Below, one piece after another: positions 1 through 13,407 of a stretch of 64,000 bases of DNA. Where the stretch lies: assembly GCA_029238215.1 (NCBI GenBank), contig JAQWGN010000011.1, forward strand, positions 107,607 through 171,606, in the 5' to 3' direction. The translations under genes were made by a program, and so were the position numbers. Numbering within the stretch: position 1 is the stretch's first letter; every line of letters begins with the position of its first letter. This DNA comes from Flavobacteriaceae bacterium. Lineage in GTDB: Bacteria; Bacteroidota; Bacteroidia; Flavobacteriales; Flavobacteriaceae. A model generated the notes under the pieces. That model had not been told where the DNA came from and ran no database searches. It saw only the letters and a program-made list of their open reading frames with translations.

Positions 1-1
1 C

Positions 2-1078
2 GGGCTTATTGATAAGTTATTTGTTACAGGTTGTTTGAGTGAACGCTATAAGCCAGAATTGGAAGCAGAAATTCCCAACGTAGATAATTATTTTGGTACT
101 ACCGATTTACCCTTGTTACTTAAAGCCCTAGGCGCTGATTACCGTCATGAGTTACTCGGAGAGCGCCTTACTACAACGCCAAAAAACTACGCCTACCTTA
201 AGATTTCTGAAGGTTGTGATCGCCCGTGTTCCTTTTGTGCCATTCCGTTGATGCGAGGAAAGCACCGTTCTAAATCTATAGAAGATTTAGTAGCAGAAGC
301 TACAGGATTGGCCAAAAATGGAGTAAAGGAGCTTATCATTATCGCACAAGATTCAACCTATTATGGACTGGATTTGTATAAAAAACGCCGTTTAGCTGAT
401 TTACTTCGTGCGTTGGCGGAAGTAGAAGGTATAGGCTGGATTCGGTTACACTATGCGTTTCCAACAGGTTTTCCAGAAGATGTCCTAGAAGTAATCGCTT
501 CTGAGCCAAAAGTATGTTCTTATATTGATATCCCACTACAACATATTTCAGACCCTATTTTAAAGTCGATGCGTCGTGGTACCACACAAGACAAAACAAC
601 GGCACTTTTAAATCATTTTAGAGAGGCTGTTCCCAATATGGCTATTCGAACTTCACTGATTTTGGGATACCCAGGAGAGACTGAAGCTGATTTTGAATTG
701 TTAAAGTCGTGGGTTAAAGACATGAAGTTTGAACGTTTAGGATGCTTCCAATACAGTCATGAAGAAAACACACACGCTCATGCGTTAGCAGATGATGTAC
801 CGTCTGAAGTGAAGCAAGCCCGGGTAAATGAATTAATGGAAATTCAATCGCAAATTTCTTGGGAGAAGAACCAAGGGTTGATTGGCAAAACACTCACTTG
901 TGTGATTGACAGAAAGGAAGGTAATTACTTTGTTGGACGTACTGAATTTGATTCTCCTGACGTGGATAATGAAGTTTGGGTTGATGCACGGGATCACTAT
1001 CTAAAGGTGGGCGATTTTGCCCAATTAACCATAACAGCTGCACAAGATTTTGACTTGCATGCAGTTCCTGCTGTGTAG
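2..1078 (+). CDS. rimO: Ribosomal protein S12 methylthiotransferase RimO (radical SAM), 5' end cut by window edge
   Basis: Radical SAM motif CDRPCSFCAIPLMRGKHRS; reading frame is open from base 2 (GLIDKLFVTGCLSERYKPELE...), so the ORF at 35 is an internal start and the gene begins outside the window. Confidence 0.93.
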   Translation, partial: GLIDKLFVTGCLSERYKPELEAEIPNVDNYFGTTDLPLLLKALGADYRHELLGERLTTTPKNYAYLKISEGCDRPCSFCAIPLMRGKHRSKSIEDLVAEATGLAKNGVKELIIIAQDSTYYGLDLYKKRRLADLLRALAEVEGIGWIRLHYAFPTGFPEDVLEVIASEPKVCSYIDIPLQHISDPILKSMRRGTTQDKTTALLNHFREAVPNMAIRTSLILGYPGETEADFELLKSWVKDMKFERLGCFQYSHEENTHAHALADDVPSEVKQARVNELMEIQSQISWEKNQGLIGKTLTCVIDRKEGNYFVGRTEFDSPDVDNEVWVDARDHYLKVGDFAQLTITAAQDFDLHAVPAV

Positions 1079-1105
1079 CTTTTTTACATTCCGTACTTTT
1101 GCAGT

Positions 1106-2710
1106 GTGAAGTTTATTCAATCGCTAGCGTATAATCCTGGGGTATATTCCCCGTTAATGCAGGACTTTTTATCTGATAAGAGTTCATTGGCACCCTTTCT
1201 CTCAGGGTGTTATAATGATTCCTTGGCGCAGCTATGTGCTAAAGATCGCGCAGCTGGCTATAGTTTAGAGCAACGCAAGGTTTTAGTGGATTCGTTGTGG
1301 AAACAATACAATCAAGTAGATGTTTCTAAGCAAACAGAACAACACATCAATCAGTTGTTACAAGCAAATACAGTTACTGTAACTACGGGGCATCAGCTCA
1401 ATTTATTTACAGGGCCCATGTTTTTTTGGTATAAAATTTTAGATGTAATTAATAAGGCTGCTGCTTTGCAACGGGCTGATAAATCACATCATTATGTCCC
1501 TGTTTTTTGGATGGCGTCTGAAGATCACGACTTTGAGGAAATCAACCATTTTTATTTAGGTGAGCAAAAACTTCGTTGGGACGCTCAATCGGGAGGGCCT
1601 GTTGGTCGTATGCCTACAGCACAACTTGAATCTTTGTTGGCACCTTTAAAAGCACACTGGGGCAACACTCCTCTTGGAGCTGAATTGTGTACGCTTTTTT
1701 CAGAATGTTATTTGCAGGAAAAAACTTTGGTCAAGGCCACTAGAACTTTGGTTAACCGTCTTTTTGGTAGCTACGGCTTAGTAATTATAGATGGCGATGA
1801 TAGGGCACTTAAGAGCTTGTTTGTTCCTGTTATTAAAAAGGAATTAACACAACAGACTACCTGGAATTCAGTAAACAATACCACAGAAAGATTAAAGAAA
1901 GCTTATGCTAAGTATATTCCTCAAGTTAACCCTAGGGAGTTAAATGTTTTTTATATGCTTGATAATAAGCGTATTAGAATTATACAAGATGCTAAAAAGT
2001 ATGCCACTTCTGATGGTGAGCAACATTGGGAGACCGAACAATTATTGAATGAGGTAGATCAGTATCCTGAACGTTTTTCACCCAACGCCTTAATGCGACC
2101 TTTATATCAAGAAGTAGTATTACCTAACATTACTTACATAGGAGGTGGAGGTGAGTTGGCTTACTGGATTCAGCTAAAAGAAACATTTAAGGAGTTTAAT
2201 ATACCTTTTCCGTTACTAAAGCATCGTTGTACAGCCTTATTGGTGACTAACAAGCAGTTTAAAAAGTTCAAAAATCTTAATTTACCATTGGAAGATTTAT
2301 TTTTACCTGCCAGTTCACTTATAAACAAACGTGTGCGGTACATTAGTGACATTGACATCGATTTCAGCAAACAACGGGAGGCTTTACAGAACCAGTTCGC
2401 AGATTTATTCACACTTGCGCAACAAACAGATGCCTCTTTTTTAGGAGCGGTTGAAGCACAACAAAAAAAGCAGTTAAAAGGGTTGGATACTCTAGAAAAG
2501 CGTTTATTAAAAGCGCAGCGTATTAAATTACAAGATCATATTGTGCGTATAACGGACTTACGTCATGAGCTTTTCCCTAATGGGAAACACCAAGAACGCA
2601 TTGCGCATTTCTCAAGTTTTGTGGGTGAGGAGGGTGTTGTTGTGTTTACCAAAAATTTAAAAGAAGCTTTGACGAATGCTCCTGAAGGGCTTTCTATACT
2701 TAGTTGTTAA
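1106..2710 (+). CDS. bshC: Bacillithiol biosynthesis cysteine-adding enzyme BshC
   Basis: N-terminus MKFIQSLAYNPGVYSPLMQDFLS; TGHQLNLFTGPMFFWYKI and FWMASEDHDFEEINHF are characteristic of BshC. GTG start. Confidence 0.9.
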   Translation: MKFIQSLAYNPGVYSPLMQDFLSDKSSLAPFLSGCYNDSLAQLCAKDRAAGYSLEQRKVLVDSLWKQYNQVDVSKQTEQHINQLLQANTVTVTTGHQLNLFTGPMFFWYKILDVINKAAALQRADKSHHYVPVFWMASEDHDFEEINHFYLGEQKLRWDAQSGGPVGRMPTAQLESLLAPLKAHWGNTPLGAELCTLFSECYLQEKTLVKATRTLVNRLFGSYGLVIIDGDDRALKSLFVPVIKKELTQQTTWNSVNNTTERLKKAYAKYIPQVNPRELNVFYMLDNKRIRIIQDAKKYATSDGEQHWETEQLLNEVDQYPERFSPNALMRPLYQEVVLPNITYIGGGGELAYWIQLKETFKEFNIPFPLLKHRCTALLVTNKQFKKFKNLNLPLEDLFLPASSLINKRVRYISDIDIDFSKQREALQNQFADLFTLAQQTDASFLGAVEAQQKKQLKGLDTLEKRLLKAQRIKLQDHIVRITDLRHELFPNGKHQERIAHFSSFVGEEGVVVFTKNLKEALTNAPEGLSILSC

Positions 2711-2784
2711 ATATTCTTGGTGTTGCTGTTAAAAACTAATGGCACATCGCTAACCCCCAATTAAGTTTAGTTGTATTTTTGCAT

Positions 2785-4311
2785 ATGCAAAACAAAGTTC
2801 TTATTCTCGATTTCGGCTCCCAATACACACAGTTGATTGCTCGCCGTGTTCGCGAACTCTCTATTTTCTGTGAAATCCACCCGTATCACAAAATCCCTAA
2901 AGATGTTTCTACGTATAAAGCAGTTATTCTTTCTGGTTCTCCTTTTTCGGTTCGTTCGGATGATGCACCCCATCCTGACTTAAGTGAAATAAGGAATAAA
3001 ATTCCTTTGCTTGGTGTGTGTTATGGAGCACAATACTTGGCACATTTTAACGGCGGCGAAGTAACGCCATCCAATACTAGAGAATATGGTCGTGCACGAC
3101 TAGCTTCAGTTACAGCACATCCATTTACAGCAAACATTCCCCAAGATTCACAAGTGTGGATGAGTCATAGTGATACCATAAAAAAACTTCCTGCTGGAGC
3201 ACAGCAATTAGCCTCAACAGCAGATGTTGCCAACGCCGCATATTGTATGGATGATGGTCTTACTTATGGTATTCAGTTTCACCCTGAAGTATATCATTCC
3301 ACAGATGGTAAGCAATTGCTACACAACTTTTTGATTGATATTGCTGGATTAATTCCCGATTGGACATCAGACGCTTTTGTAGAAACTACGATTACTCGTT
3401 TAAAAGATCAACTTGGTGACGACAAGGTTATTTTGGGACTCAGTGGAGGTGTAGATTCTTCAGTGGCAGCAATTTTATTGCACAAAGCAATTGGTAAAAA
3501 TTTGCATTGCATTTTTGTCAATAACGGTTTATTGCGAAAAAACGAATATGATGCTGTTTTAGATCAATACAAACACATGGGACTCAACGTTAAAGGAGTT
3601 GACGCCACCGAAGCATTTTTAAGTGAACTGGCAAATGTGAGCGATCCTGAAACCAAGCGTAAGATTATTGGCCGGGTTTTTGTAGAAGTCTTTGATACTG
3701 AAGCCAACTTAGTTGAAGGTGCAAAATGGCTTGCTCAAGGAACTATATATCCCGATGTGATTGAATCCATTTCAGTAAACGGTCCCTCTGCAACCATCAA
3801 GTCACACCACAATGTGGGTGGGCTTCCTGATTATATGAAATTAAGTGTAGTGGAACCATTGAATATGTTATTCAAAGATGAGGTACGCCGAGTAGGTGCA
3901 AGTCTTGAAATGCCAAAGGAGATCTTAGGTAGACATCCTTTCCCGGGTCCAGGATTAGCAATTCGTATCCTTGGAGATATTACAGCTGAAAAAGTGAATA
4001 TGCTGCAAGAAGTCGATTACTTGTTTATTAAGGGATTACGTGATCACGGCCTTTACGATCAGGTGTGGCAAGCAGGCGCCATATTGCTTCCGGTCCAGTC
4101 CGTTGGCGTAATGGGTGATGAGCGTACTTATGAAAAGTGTGTAGCACTTCGTGCTGTAACATCAACAGACGGAATGACGGCAGATTGGGTACATTTGCCT
4201 TATGAGTTTTTACAAGAAATTTCTAACCAAATCATTAATCGTGTTCCTGGAATCAACCGCGTCGTTTATGACATTAGTTCAAAACCTCCTGCAACCATTG
4301 AATGGGAGTAG
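2785..4311 (+). CDS. guaA: GMP synthase (glutamine-hydrolysing)
   Basis: GATase class I ([18 protein letters not shown]), PP-loop [12 protein letters not shown]-terminal [12 protein letters not shown] at 2785 preferred over the TTG at 2779. Confidence 0.97.
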   Translation: MQNKVLILDFGSQYTQLIARRVRELSIFCEIHPYHKIPKDVSTYKAVILSGSPFSVRSDDAPHPDLSEIRNKIPLLGVCYGAQYLAHFNGGEVTPSNTREYGRARLASVTAHPFTANIPQDSQVWMSHSDTIKKLPAGAQQLASTADVANAAYCMDDGLTYGIQFHPEVYHSTDGKQLLHNFLIDIAGLIPDWTSDAFVETTITRLKDQLGDDKVILGLSGGVDSSVAAILLHKAIGKNLHCIFVNNGLLRKNEYDAVLDQYKHMGLNVKGVDATEAFLSELANVSDPETKRKIIGRVFVEVFDTEANLVEGAKWLAQGTIYPDVIESISVNGPSATIKSHHNVGGLPDYMKLSVVEPLNMLFKDEVRRVGASLEMPKEILGRHPFPGPGLAIRILGDITAEKVNMLQEVDYLFIKGLRDHGLYDQVWQAGAILLPVQSVGVMGDERTYEKCVALRAVTSTDGMTADWVHLPYEFLQEISNQIINRVPGINRVVYDISSKPPATIEWE

Positions 4312-6055
4312 GCTTATTGTTAAAATAGCATTTTTGCTTTTTTGTGTTGTTGGTTATTCTCAACAACCTGAGGTCTCTCATTTTGTCGTTCATAAAGTAA
4401 AAAAGAAAGAATCTCTAAGTGATATAGCAACACGATATGCCATCACTACAGCTATACTTATTGAATATAATCCAGATGCAAAAAATGGAATTAAAAAGCG
4501 AGACAAACTTCAAATCCCACGATTTAAGCAACCAATAATACTTTCTAAGGCACAGCCAGTCTATGCAAAACATACGGTTCAACCCAAAGAAACGTTGTGG
4601 CGAATCGCGAATAATTATTTAATTTCAATAGACTCCTTGCGCGCATTAAACCCTTCCCTAGGGGATACCCTTTCAATAGGTGCCATATTAAAAGTTCCTT
4701 TGGTTTTAAAGAAAACAGATACTGCTGCATATACGTATTACACAGTGCTTCCAAAAGAGGGGTTTTACACTTTGGAAAAAAAATTAGGTCTTACAAGAGC
4801 AGCGCTTGAGGCACTTAACCCTTCCTTGTTGCTTTCCGGTTTACAGGCAGGGATGATTTTAAAAATTTCTAAAATTGAAAAGGATATCATGCCACTCCCA
4901 AAGCTTGCTGAAAAGCCAAGTTTTTGGGATAGTACATTTGTAACCCCCGTTGTGCGGATTGCTTTGATGGCACCTTTTCGAATGGCTAGGATTGAGTTGG
5001 ATTCCATAAACCAAACACAAAAAACCTTATCCGAACGCAACCTTACCACGTTATCACTCGATTTTTATGCCGGTATGCTACACGCTGCAGACAGTTTAAA
5101 CAAAGCGGGATTAAGCGTAGAGCTAACTGTTTTTGACACTGAGAATCAGTTGTATGTTGTTGAAGGGCTCTTAAATCAAGAGGATTTCACACGTTTTGAT
5201 GCAGTAATTGGTCCCTTTACCCCAATTAACGTAAATCGTGTAGCAAGAGGTTTATCATTCTTTAATATTCCTGTGATTTCTCCTTTGGCTACGAGTAATG
5301 TTGCTGCTCAAAAAACATTATTTAACACCATTCCTAGCGAGAAAGTGTTAAATGAAAAAATTGAACTTTATATTGATTCGTTGAATGCTAAAACCGAAAA
5401 TCCATGTGTGTTGATTATAGCAGACGAAAAAAACCAACAACACGCTTTAAAGCTCAAAGAAAAATTTCCACTCGCAGAATTAATTCAACCCGATGAACGC
5501 TTTGGCTATGTAAAGCCCGATGTGGTGGATTCGTTGCTTACCGCATCACGACCAAACTGGGTGTTTTTGGAGTCCAAAGATTTAAATTTAGTAACGAGTA
5601 TGACCTCTATGCTAAACGCTCAGGAAAAAGAAGATCGCCAAGTGCAACTTATAACACACTACCGATCTGCTACCTACGATGATGCTAATGTTTCTCAAGC
5701 ACATTTGGGCAATCTGCAATTTACGTATCCAAGCTATTTTCATGAAAAACGTGATAGCGTACGTATTGGTTTTGATTCGGAATATAAAAAACGATTTGGT
5801 AAAATACCGAGTCGTACCGCAGTAAAGGGATTTGATGTAATGGTATACGTAGCTCTTCGTATTGCCGCAAAACGGTCACTTTTTGATGGCGTTTCTCTCG
5901 GTTTGGGGCAACAGTTGCAACACAGGTTTGAATATGAGAATATATCTGGTGGGGGATATGGCAATACAGCTGCCTACATCGTTCAGCATCAAGGCTTTGA
6001 AACTATTGAAATAACAGCTCCAAAAGTTCAATCAGATTCTCTTCGTGTTAGGTAG
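4298..6055 (+). CDS. LysM-domain protein with periplasmic binding protein-like (ABC substrate-binding type 1) domain
   Basis: LysM repeats ([37 protein letters not shown]) plus PBP1-like C-terminal region. A signal peptide ([18 protein letters not shown]) begins near a TTG at 4298; the ORF-track start at 4202 would lie inside guaA. Confidence 0.75.
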   Translation: MNGSRLIVKIAFLLFCVVGYSQQPEVSHFVVHKVKKKESLSDIATRYAITTAILIEYNPDAKNGIKKRDKLQIPRFKQPIILSKAQPVYAKHTVQPKETLWRIANNYLISIDSLRALNPSLGDTLSIGAILKVPLVLKKTDTAAYTYYTVLPKEGFYTLEKKLGLTRAALEALNPSLLLSGLQAGMILKISKIEKDIMPLPKLAEKPSFWDSTFVTPVVRIALMAPFRMARIELDSINQTQKTLSERNLTTLSLDFYAGMLHAADSLNKAGLSVELTVFDTENQLYVVEGLLNQEDFTRFDAVIGPFTPINVNRVARGLSFFNIPVISPLATSNVAAQKTLFNTIPSEKVLNEKIELYIDSLNAKTENPCVLIIADEKNQQHALKLKEKFPLAELIQPDERFGYVKPDVVDSLLTASRPNWVFLESKDLNLVTSMTSMLNAQEKEDRQVQLITHYRSATYDDANVSQAHLGNLQFTYPSYFHEKRDSVRIGFDSEYKKRFGKIPSRTAVKGFDVMVYVALRIAAKRSLFDGVSLGLGQQLQHRFEYENISGGGYGNTAAYIVQHQGFETIEITAPKVQSDSLRVR

Positions 6056-6096
6056 TTTATTCTTTGTATTTTTGCATCTTTAAACAAAGCTATTAG

Positions 6097-7713
<1,617 letters not shown>

Positions 7714-7718
7714 AAATC

Positions 7719-9524
7719 ATGGAAGAACGGCGCATAGACCCTTTACAAATAATTGGTATGATTCTCATTTTTGGGATTTTTACTTGGATGATGTACAACC
7801 AATCTGTTAGTGAAGTTACTCAGCAGAGCACAACTCCAAACCAAGAAACAACGACTGCAGAAAAAGCAGTAAACCCTGTGATTGAACGTTCTCAACAATC
7901 GGTTGATGTAGCCGAAGTTTTACCACAATCAAATGCCGTTGAGGAAATCATTTCTTTAAGTAATAATGTACTTACGCTAGATGTCTCAACCAAGGGTGGT
8001 TTAATCAAAGAAATGTCACTTAATGATATGGTGAATTATCAAGACGCACCACTATACTTAATTAATAAGGACAACAACGCGCTAAACATCTCCTTTACTA
8101 CGGTTGGAGGTCAGTTGCTTCAGACTAAGTTTTTAATGTTTACCCCTACAGTTACAGAAACTTCAAACAGGCAACAACTACGGCTTCGGGCTACGCTTGA
8201 TCAAGGAGGATTTGTCGAGCTAGTTTACAGCCTTCCAAAAGAGGGGTATCGTTTTGGTTTCGAAGTCGTTGCTGAAGGAATTGATCAATCATTAGACAGC
8301 AGTATTCCGGCTAATTTTTCTTGGAATATGGAGGGCTTTCGACACGCAAAAAGCGCTCAGTATGAAAACCGATACACCCAGCTTGCTTACCGTCACGAAG
8401 CAGATAAGTACAGCACTTTATCTGCAACAGGCGATGATGAGGAAGTTGAAAAAGATGTTGCTTGGGTTTCCTATCGACAACACTTTTTTAGTAGTATTCT
8501 AATTCCTGATGTTCCGTTTGAAGAAGCTATATTGACCTCGGAACCTCGCACTGACGAAGAAGTAGAGGATTCTGAATTTTTAAAAGCTTTTGGCACAGCA
8601 GCTTCATTGCCATTTGACCGTAATCGTTTCAAGGCTAGTTTTGACTGGTATATGGGACCAACCGATTATGCAGTATTGAAAACCTATGATGAAAATTTAT
8701 TCGAAAGCATTTCGTTTGGATGGGGTGTTATTGGATGGATTAACAAGTCGGTTTTTTACCCGCTTTTCAGTTTTCTTACCGGATTAGTTCCACATGGAAT
8801 TGCAATTATTTTGTTAACTGTTATTGTACGCCTTGTACTTTCTCCAGTATTGTATAAGTCATATGTATCGCAAGCCAAGATGCGTGTATTGCGTCCAGAA
8901 ATTACTGCAATTAATGATAAGTATAAAAATGAAGCTGGAAAGCGCCAACAAGCCACCATGAAATTGTATGGTAAGGCAGGTGTAAGCCCTATGGCAGGAT
9001 GTGTTCCAGCATTATTGCAAATGCCTGTCTTCTTTGCCTTGTTTTACTTCTTTCCTATTGCTTATGAGCTTCGTGGGAAATCATTTTTATGGGCTGGTGA
9101 TTTATCTTCATATGATGTTATCGCTGACTTGCCTATATCTATCCCTTTTTATGGCGATCATATCAGTTTGTTTCCGCTTTTGGCGTCAGTGGCTATATTT
9201 TTCTACACCCAACAAACAACAGGACAACAAGCGCAACCTTCGCAGCCTGGTATGCCGAATATGAAAATTATCATGTACCTCATGCCTGTGATGATGTTGT
9301 TTTTCTTTAACAACTATGCCTCAGGGTTTAGTTTATACTATTTTGTCTCTAACCTGTTGATGATTGCAATCATGTTGGTTATCAAGAACGTAATCATTGA
9401 TCAGGATAAAATCCACGCACAAATCGAGGAGAATAAAAAGAAACCCAAAAAGCAAAATCGCTTTCAGCGTAAAATGTCTGAAATGATGGATGAGGCAGAG
9501 CGGCAGAAAAAACTCAAACGCTAA
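7719..9524 (+). CDS. yidC: Membrane protein insertase YidC
   Basis: Large periplasmic domain followed by YidC/Oxa1 core (GCVPALLQMPVFFALFYFF). Confidence 0.97.
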   Translation: MEERRIDPLQIIGMILIFGIFTWMMYNQSVSEVTQQSTTPNQETTTAEKAVNPVIERSQQSVDVAEVLPQSNAVEEIISLSNNVLTLDVSTKGGLIKEMSLNDMVNYQDAPLYLINKDNNALNISFTTVGGQLLQTKFLMFTPTVTETSNRQQLRLRATLDQGGFVELVYSLPKEGYRFGFEVVAEGIDQSLDSSIPANFSWNMEGFRHAKSAQYENRYTQLAYRHEADKYSTLSATGDDEEVEKDVAWVSYRQHFFSSILIPDVPFEEAILTSEPRTDEEVEDSEFLKAFGTAASLPFDRNRFKASFDWYMGPTDYAVLKTYDENLFESISFGWGVIGWINKSVFYPLFSFLTGLVPHGIAIILLTVIVRLVLSPVLYKSYVSQAKMRVLRPEITAINDKYKNEAGKRQQATMKLYGKAGVSPMAGCVPALLQMPVFFALFYFFPIAYELRGKSFLWAGDLSSYDVIADLPISIPFYGDHISLFPLLASVAIFFYTQQTTGQQAQPSQPGMPNMKIIMYLMPVMMLFFFNNYASGFSLYYFVSNLLMIAIMLVIKNVIIDQDKIHAQIEENKKKPKKQNRFQRKMSEMMDEAERQKKLKR

Positions 9525-9551
9525 CTAGCGTATCCTACGTATCTTTGATCC

Positions 9552-10721
9552 ATGCAAGGAAAACGTGTCATTGTTGGGCTATCGGGTGGAGTAGACTCCA
9601 GTGTATCCGCTTATCTTTTACAGCAGCAAGGCTATGAGGTCATTGGCTTGTTTATGAAAAACTGGCATGACGACTCAGTAACCATTTCCGATGATTGTCC
9701 TTGGTTAGAAGATAGTAATGATGCCATGCTTGTAGCTGATAAACTCGGGATTCCTTTTCAAACAGTAGATTTAAGTGAGCAATACAAGACACGTATTGTG
9801 GATTATATGTTTGACGAATACCAACGTGGACGCACTCCAAATCCTGATGTGCTGTGTAACCGTGAAATAAAATTTGATGTTTTCTTGGACATTGCCCTTT
9901 CGTTAGGTGCCGATTATGTAGCCACGGGGCATTATTGCCAAAAAGATACAATTACTAGAACAGGTTCAACAACGTATCGACTCCTTGCAGGAGCTGATAC
10001 CAATAAAGATCAATCGTATTTTTTGTGCCAGTTAAGCCAGGAGCAACTTGCCAAAACCCTTTTTCCCATTGGGGGATTGCAAAAAAGTGAGGTGCGTAAA
10101 ATTGCTACTGAACAGGGATTAGTAACCGCAGAAAAACGTGACTCTCAGGGATTGTGTTTTATTGGAAAAGTTAGCCTTCCTGATTTCTTACAACAAAAAT
10201 TAGCCACTAAAAAAGGAGCAATTATCCAAATACCTGCCACTCATTCTGTTTATGCTGACTCTCGTGAAACTACACCCGAAGGACTGGCTAAAAAATTTAT
10301 GTATGACCCGAAAGATGGCATACAGGTAGGAACACACAATGGCGCTCACTTTTTCACGATTGGGCAACGCAAAGGTTTGGCTATTGGAGGCACCGTAGAG
10401 CCGCTATTTGTATTAGCAACTGATGTAGAGCAAAACATTATTTATGTAGGGGAGGGTAAAAGTCACCCAGGGTTGTACCGCCGTGCGCTATGGATAGACA
10501 ACGCAGATATGCATTGGGTACGCCCCGATTTGGCTACAGGACAACCGATTCAGGTACTAGCACGCATTCGTTACCGACAGCCATTGGCTTTAGCAACACT
10601 ATGTCCTATGGAAAAAGGAGCATTCTTAGTTTTTGAAGTACCGCAGTCTGCTATTGCTGCAGGACAATTTGCTGCTTGGTATCTTGAAAACGAATTAATC
10701 GGTTCTGGAATAATTGGTTAA
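9552..10721 (+). CDS. mnmA: tRNA-specific 2-thiouridylase MnmA
   Basis: [20 protein letters not shown]-loop, [23 protein letters not shown]. Confidence 0.96.
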   Translation: MQGKRVIVGLSGGVDSSVSAYLLQQQGYEVIGLFMKNWHDDSVTISDDCPWLEDSNDAMLVADKLGIPFQTVDLSEQYKTRIVDYMFDEYQRGRTPNPDVLCNREIKFDVFLDIALSLGADYVATGHYCQKDTITRTGSTTYRLLAGADTNKDQSYFLCQLSQEQLAKTLFPIGGLQKSEVRKIATEQGLVTAEKRDSQGLCFIGKVSLPDFLQQKLATKKGAIIQIPATHSVYADSRETTPEGLAKKFMYDPKDGIQVGTHNGAHFFTIGQRKGLAIGGTVEPLFVLATDVEQNIIYVGEGKSHPGLYRRALWIDNADMHWVRPDLATGQPIQVLARIRYRQPLALATLCPMEKGAFLVFEVPQSAIAAGQFAAWYLENELIGSGIIG

Positions 10722-11971
10722 ACCTCCACGGCATCAAATGACAATACCTTTTGGTTTTGAATTAGGTCTTCAAAGCGTTCAGCTTTTCGAATAACGTGGG
10801 CTTTTCCTTCATGCCAAAGCACTTCGGCTGGACGGTAGCGTGAGTTGTAATTACTCGCCATACTAAAGCAATAAGCACCAGCATTGTAAAAGCATAAAAC
10901 ATCTCCCTCATTTATTTCCGAAATTTTCAGGTTGTTGGCAAATGTGTCTGTTTCACAGATATAGCCTACAACAGAGTAAAAACGTTCCCTTCCTTCAGGG
11001 TTAGAGATGTTTTCAATACGATGATCTGCGCCGTATAGCATAGGGCGAATTAGGTGATTAAAGCCACTATTTACCTGTGCAAAAACCGTTGAAGTAGTTT
11101 GCTTCACTGAATTTACTGAGGTCAAAAAATACCCAGATTCACTTACAAGAAATTTACCCGGTTCAAAGGCAAGCACCACTTCTTTTCCATAATCTTTACA
11201 AAATGCATTAAAGCGATCGGTCAGTTTCTCACCCAATTCTTCAATATTGGTTTCATTGTCCCCTGGTTTATAGGGAACTTTAAAGCCACTACCAAAATCT
11301 AAAAAATCAAGGTTTGTAAAGTGATGCGCTGTATCAAATAATATCTCCGCAGCATGTAGAAAGACATCGATATCTAAAATGTCACTTCCAGTATGCATGT
11401 GTACCCCATTGATGTGCATGCTTGTGTTCTCAACAATTCGTAAGACAAGTGGTATTTGATGGATGCTGATACCAAATTTGGAATCAATATGCCCTACAGA
11501 AATATTTGCGTTTCCACCCGCCATAATATGCGGATTAATCCGAATACAAACGGGCACATTTGGGTGTGCAGTTCCAAATTGCTCTAGAATTGAAAGATTG
11601 TCAATGTTTATTTGTACGCCTAGATTTGCTACTTCCTCGATTTCGCTTAGCGAGACCCCGTTGGGAGTAAAGATAATTTCATGAGCGGGTACACCTGCTT
11701 CTAGGCCCAGCTGTACTTCCTGAATAGAGACCGTATCTAATCCAGCACCCAAATGATGCATCCATTTAAGGACGCTTAAATTGGATAGTGCCTTAACAGC
11801 ATAGTTTATTCGTAGTTGAGGGATACCCCTAAACGCTTTTGTAAGACGGTCGTACTGCGCTTGCATGACATGAGTGTCATATACGTAGATTGGACTTCCG
11901 TGTTCTTGGCTTATTTGTACTAAATCTTGATGATGCATCGCAAATAATTTGAGCAAATGTAGGTTTTTCAT
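10718..11971 (-). CDS. lysA: Diaminopimelate decarboxylase
   Basis: PLP-dependent fold III decarboxylase: [54 protein letters not shown]. Confidence 0.92.
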   Translation of the reverse strand: MKNLHLLKLFAMHHQDLVQISQEHGSPIYVYDTHVMQAQYDRLTKAFRGIPQLRINYAVKALSNLSVLKWMHHLGAGLDTVSIQEVQLGLEAGVPAHEIIFTPNGVSLSEIEEVANLGVQINIDNLSILEQFGTAHPNVPVCIRINPHIMAGGNANISVGHIDSKFGISIHQIPLVLRIVENTSMHINGVHMHTGSDILDIDVFLHAAEILFDTAHHFTNLDFLDFGSGFKVPYKPGDNETNIEELGEKLTDRFNAFCKDYGKEVVLAFEPGKFLVSESGYFLTSVNSVKQTTSTVFAQVNSGFNHLIRPMLYGADHRIENISNPEGRERFYSVVGYICETDTFANNLKISEINEGDVLCFYNAGAYCFSMASNYNSRYRPAEVLWHEGKAHVIRKAERFEDLIQNQKVLSFDAVEV

Positions 11972-12104
11972 GGTACACTTTCAGGGTAGAAGTTGAAATT
12001 TATTAAAAATAAAACAGAATGTTATAAATATAACAAACAAGTTTTTTAGATTGGGTCTTTAAAGCACAATTGATTGCTTATTTTTGCAGCGTTAAATAAA
12101 ACTG

Positions 12105-13298
12105 ATGAACGTACACGAATATCAAGGAAAAGAAATTTTAGCACAATATGGGGTTGGTATCCAGCGCGGTGTTGTTGCCACAACAACGCACGAGGCAGTA
12201 GCTGCTGCTAAACAACTGACTGAAGAAACAGGTACAGGTTGGCATGTGATTAAAGCACAGGTTCATGCAGGTGGACGTGGTAAAGGTGGGGGTGTAAAGT
12301 TAGCCAAGTCGTTAGATGAGGTTGAGCGTATTTCAGGAGAAATTATTGGGATGCAGCTTGTTACTCCACAAACTACTGCTGAAGGTAAAAAAGTACATCA
12401 AGTGCTTGTTGCAGAAGACGTGTACTACCCTGGTGATTCAGAACCAAAAGAATTTTATATATCGGTATTGCTAAATCGCGCTTCAGGTAAAAATATGATT
12501 ATGTATTCTACTGAAGGTGGAATGGATATTGAAACTGTTGCTGAGGAAACACCAGAGCTTATTTTCACTGAAGAAATTGATCCAACTGTCGGATTGTTGG
12601 GGTTTCAGGCAAGAAACGTCGCTTTTAATTTAGGTCTGTCTGGAGCTGCTTTTAAAGGGATGGTAAAGTTTGTAGCGTCCTTGTATAAGGCGTATGTTGG
12701 GGCAGATGCTGCTTTATTTGAAATCAATCCGGTGCTAAAAACTTCAGACGATAAGATAATCGCTGTTGATGCAAAGGTCACTTTAGATGATAATGCCTTA
12801 TTTCGTCACCCAGATTTTGAAGCCATGCGTGATGTACGTGAGGAAAACCCCACTGATGTGGCAGCTCGTGAAGTTGGTCTTAACTATGTTGCACTTGAAG
12901 GGAATGTTGGGTGTATGGTTAATGGAGCTGGTTTAGCGATGGCTACCATGGATTTGATAAAACAAGCAGGAGGAGAGCCTGCCAACTTCTTGGATGTTGG
13001 TGGTACCGCTGATGCTGCTCGTGTAGAGGCAGCCTTCCGCATCATATTACAAGACCCGTCTGTTAAGGCTATTTTAGTGAATATTTTTGGTGGAATTGTG
13101 CGTTGTGATCGTGTGGCGCAAGGAATTGTTGATGCTTATAAAAATATGGGCGATGCTATTCAGATCCCTATTATCGTTCGTTTGCAAGGAACCAATGCAG
13201 ATATCGCTAAAGAGCTTATAGACTCTTCTGGTCTTGAAGTGCAAAGCGCTATTTTATTCCAGGAAGCTGCCGATAAGGTTCAAGCAGTATTGGCTTAA
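12105..13298 (+). CDS. sucC: Succinate-CoA ligase, ADP-forming, beta subunit
   Basis: MNVHEYQGKEILAQYG, KAQVHAGGRGKGGGVKLA, VNIFGGIVRCD. Confidence 0.97.
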   Translation: MNVHEYQGKEILAQYGVGIQRGVVATTTHEAVAAAKQLTEETGTGWHVIKAQVHAGGRGKGGGVKLAKSLDEVERISGEIIGMQLVTPQTTAEGKKVHQVLVAEDVYYPGDSEPKEFYISVLLNRASGKNMIMYSTEGGMDIETVAEETPELIFTEEIDPTVGLLGFQARNVAFNLGLSGAAFKGMVKFVASLYKAYVGADAALFEINPVLKTSDDKIIAVDAKVTLDDNALFRHPDFEAMRDVREENPTDVAAREVGLNYVALEGNVGCMVNGAGLAMATMDLIKQAGGEPANFLDVGGTADAARVEAAFRIILQDPSVKAILVNIFGGIVRCDRVAQGIVDAYKNMGDAIQIPIIVRLQGTNADIAKELIDSSGLEVQSAILFQEAADKVQAVLA

Positions 13299-13307
13299 TT
13301 GACACTA

Positions 13308-13344
13308 TGTCAGTCGCTATGGTCAAATAAGCGACATAATGACA
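13308..13344. other. Imperfect inverted repeat downstream of sucC / upstream of hsp20
   Basis: TGTCA-GTCGCT...AGCGAC-(ATAA)-TGACA; no obvious T-tract. Confidence 0.35.
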
Positions 13345-13407
13345 GTAATATTTATTCGGTATACGATTTGCCATGGCTTAGGTGTATAACATTTAAAACC
13401 TAACATC

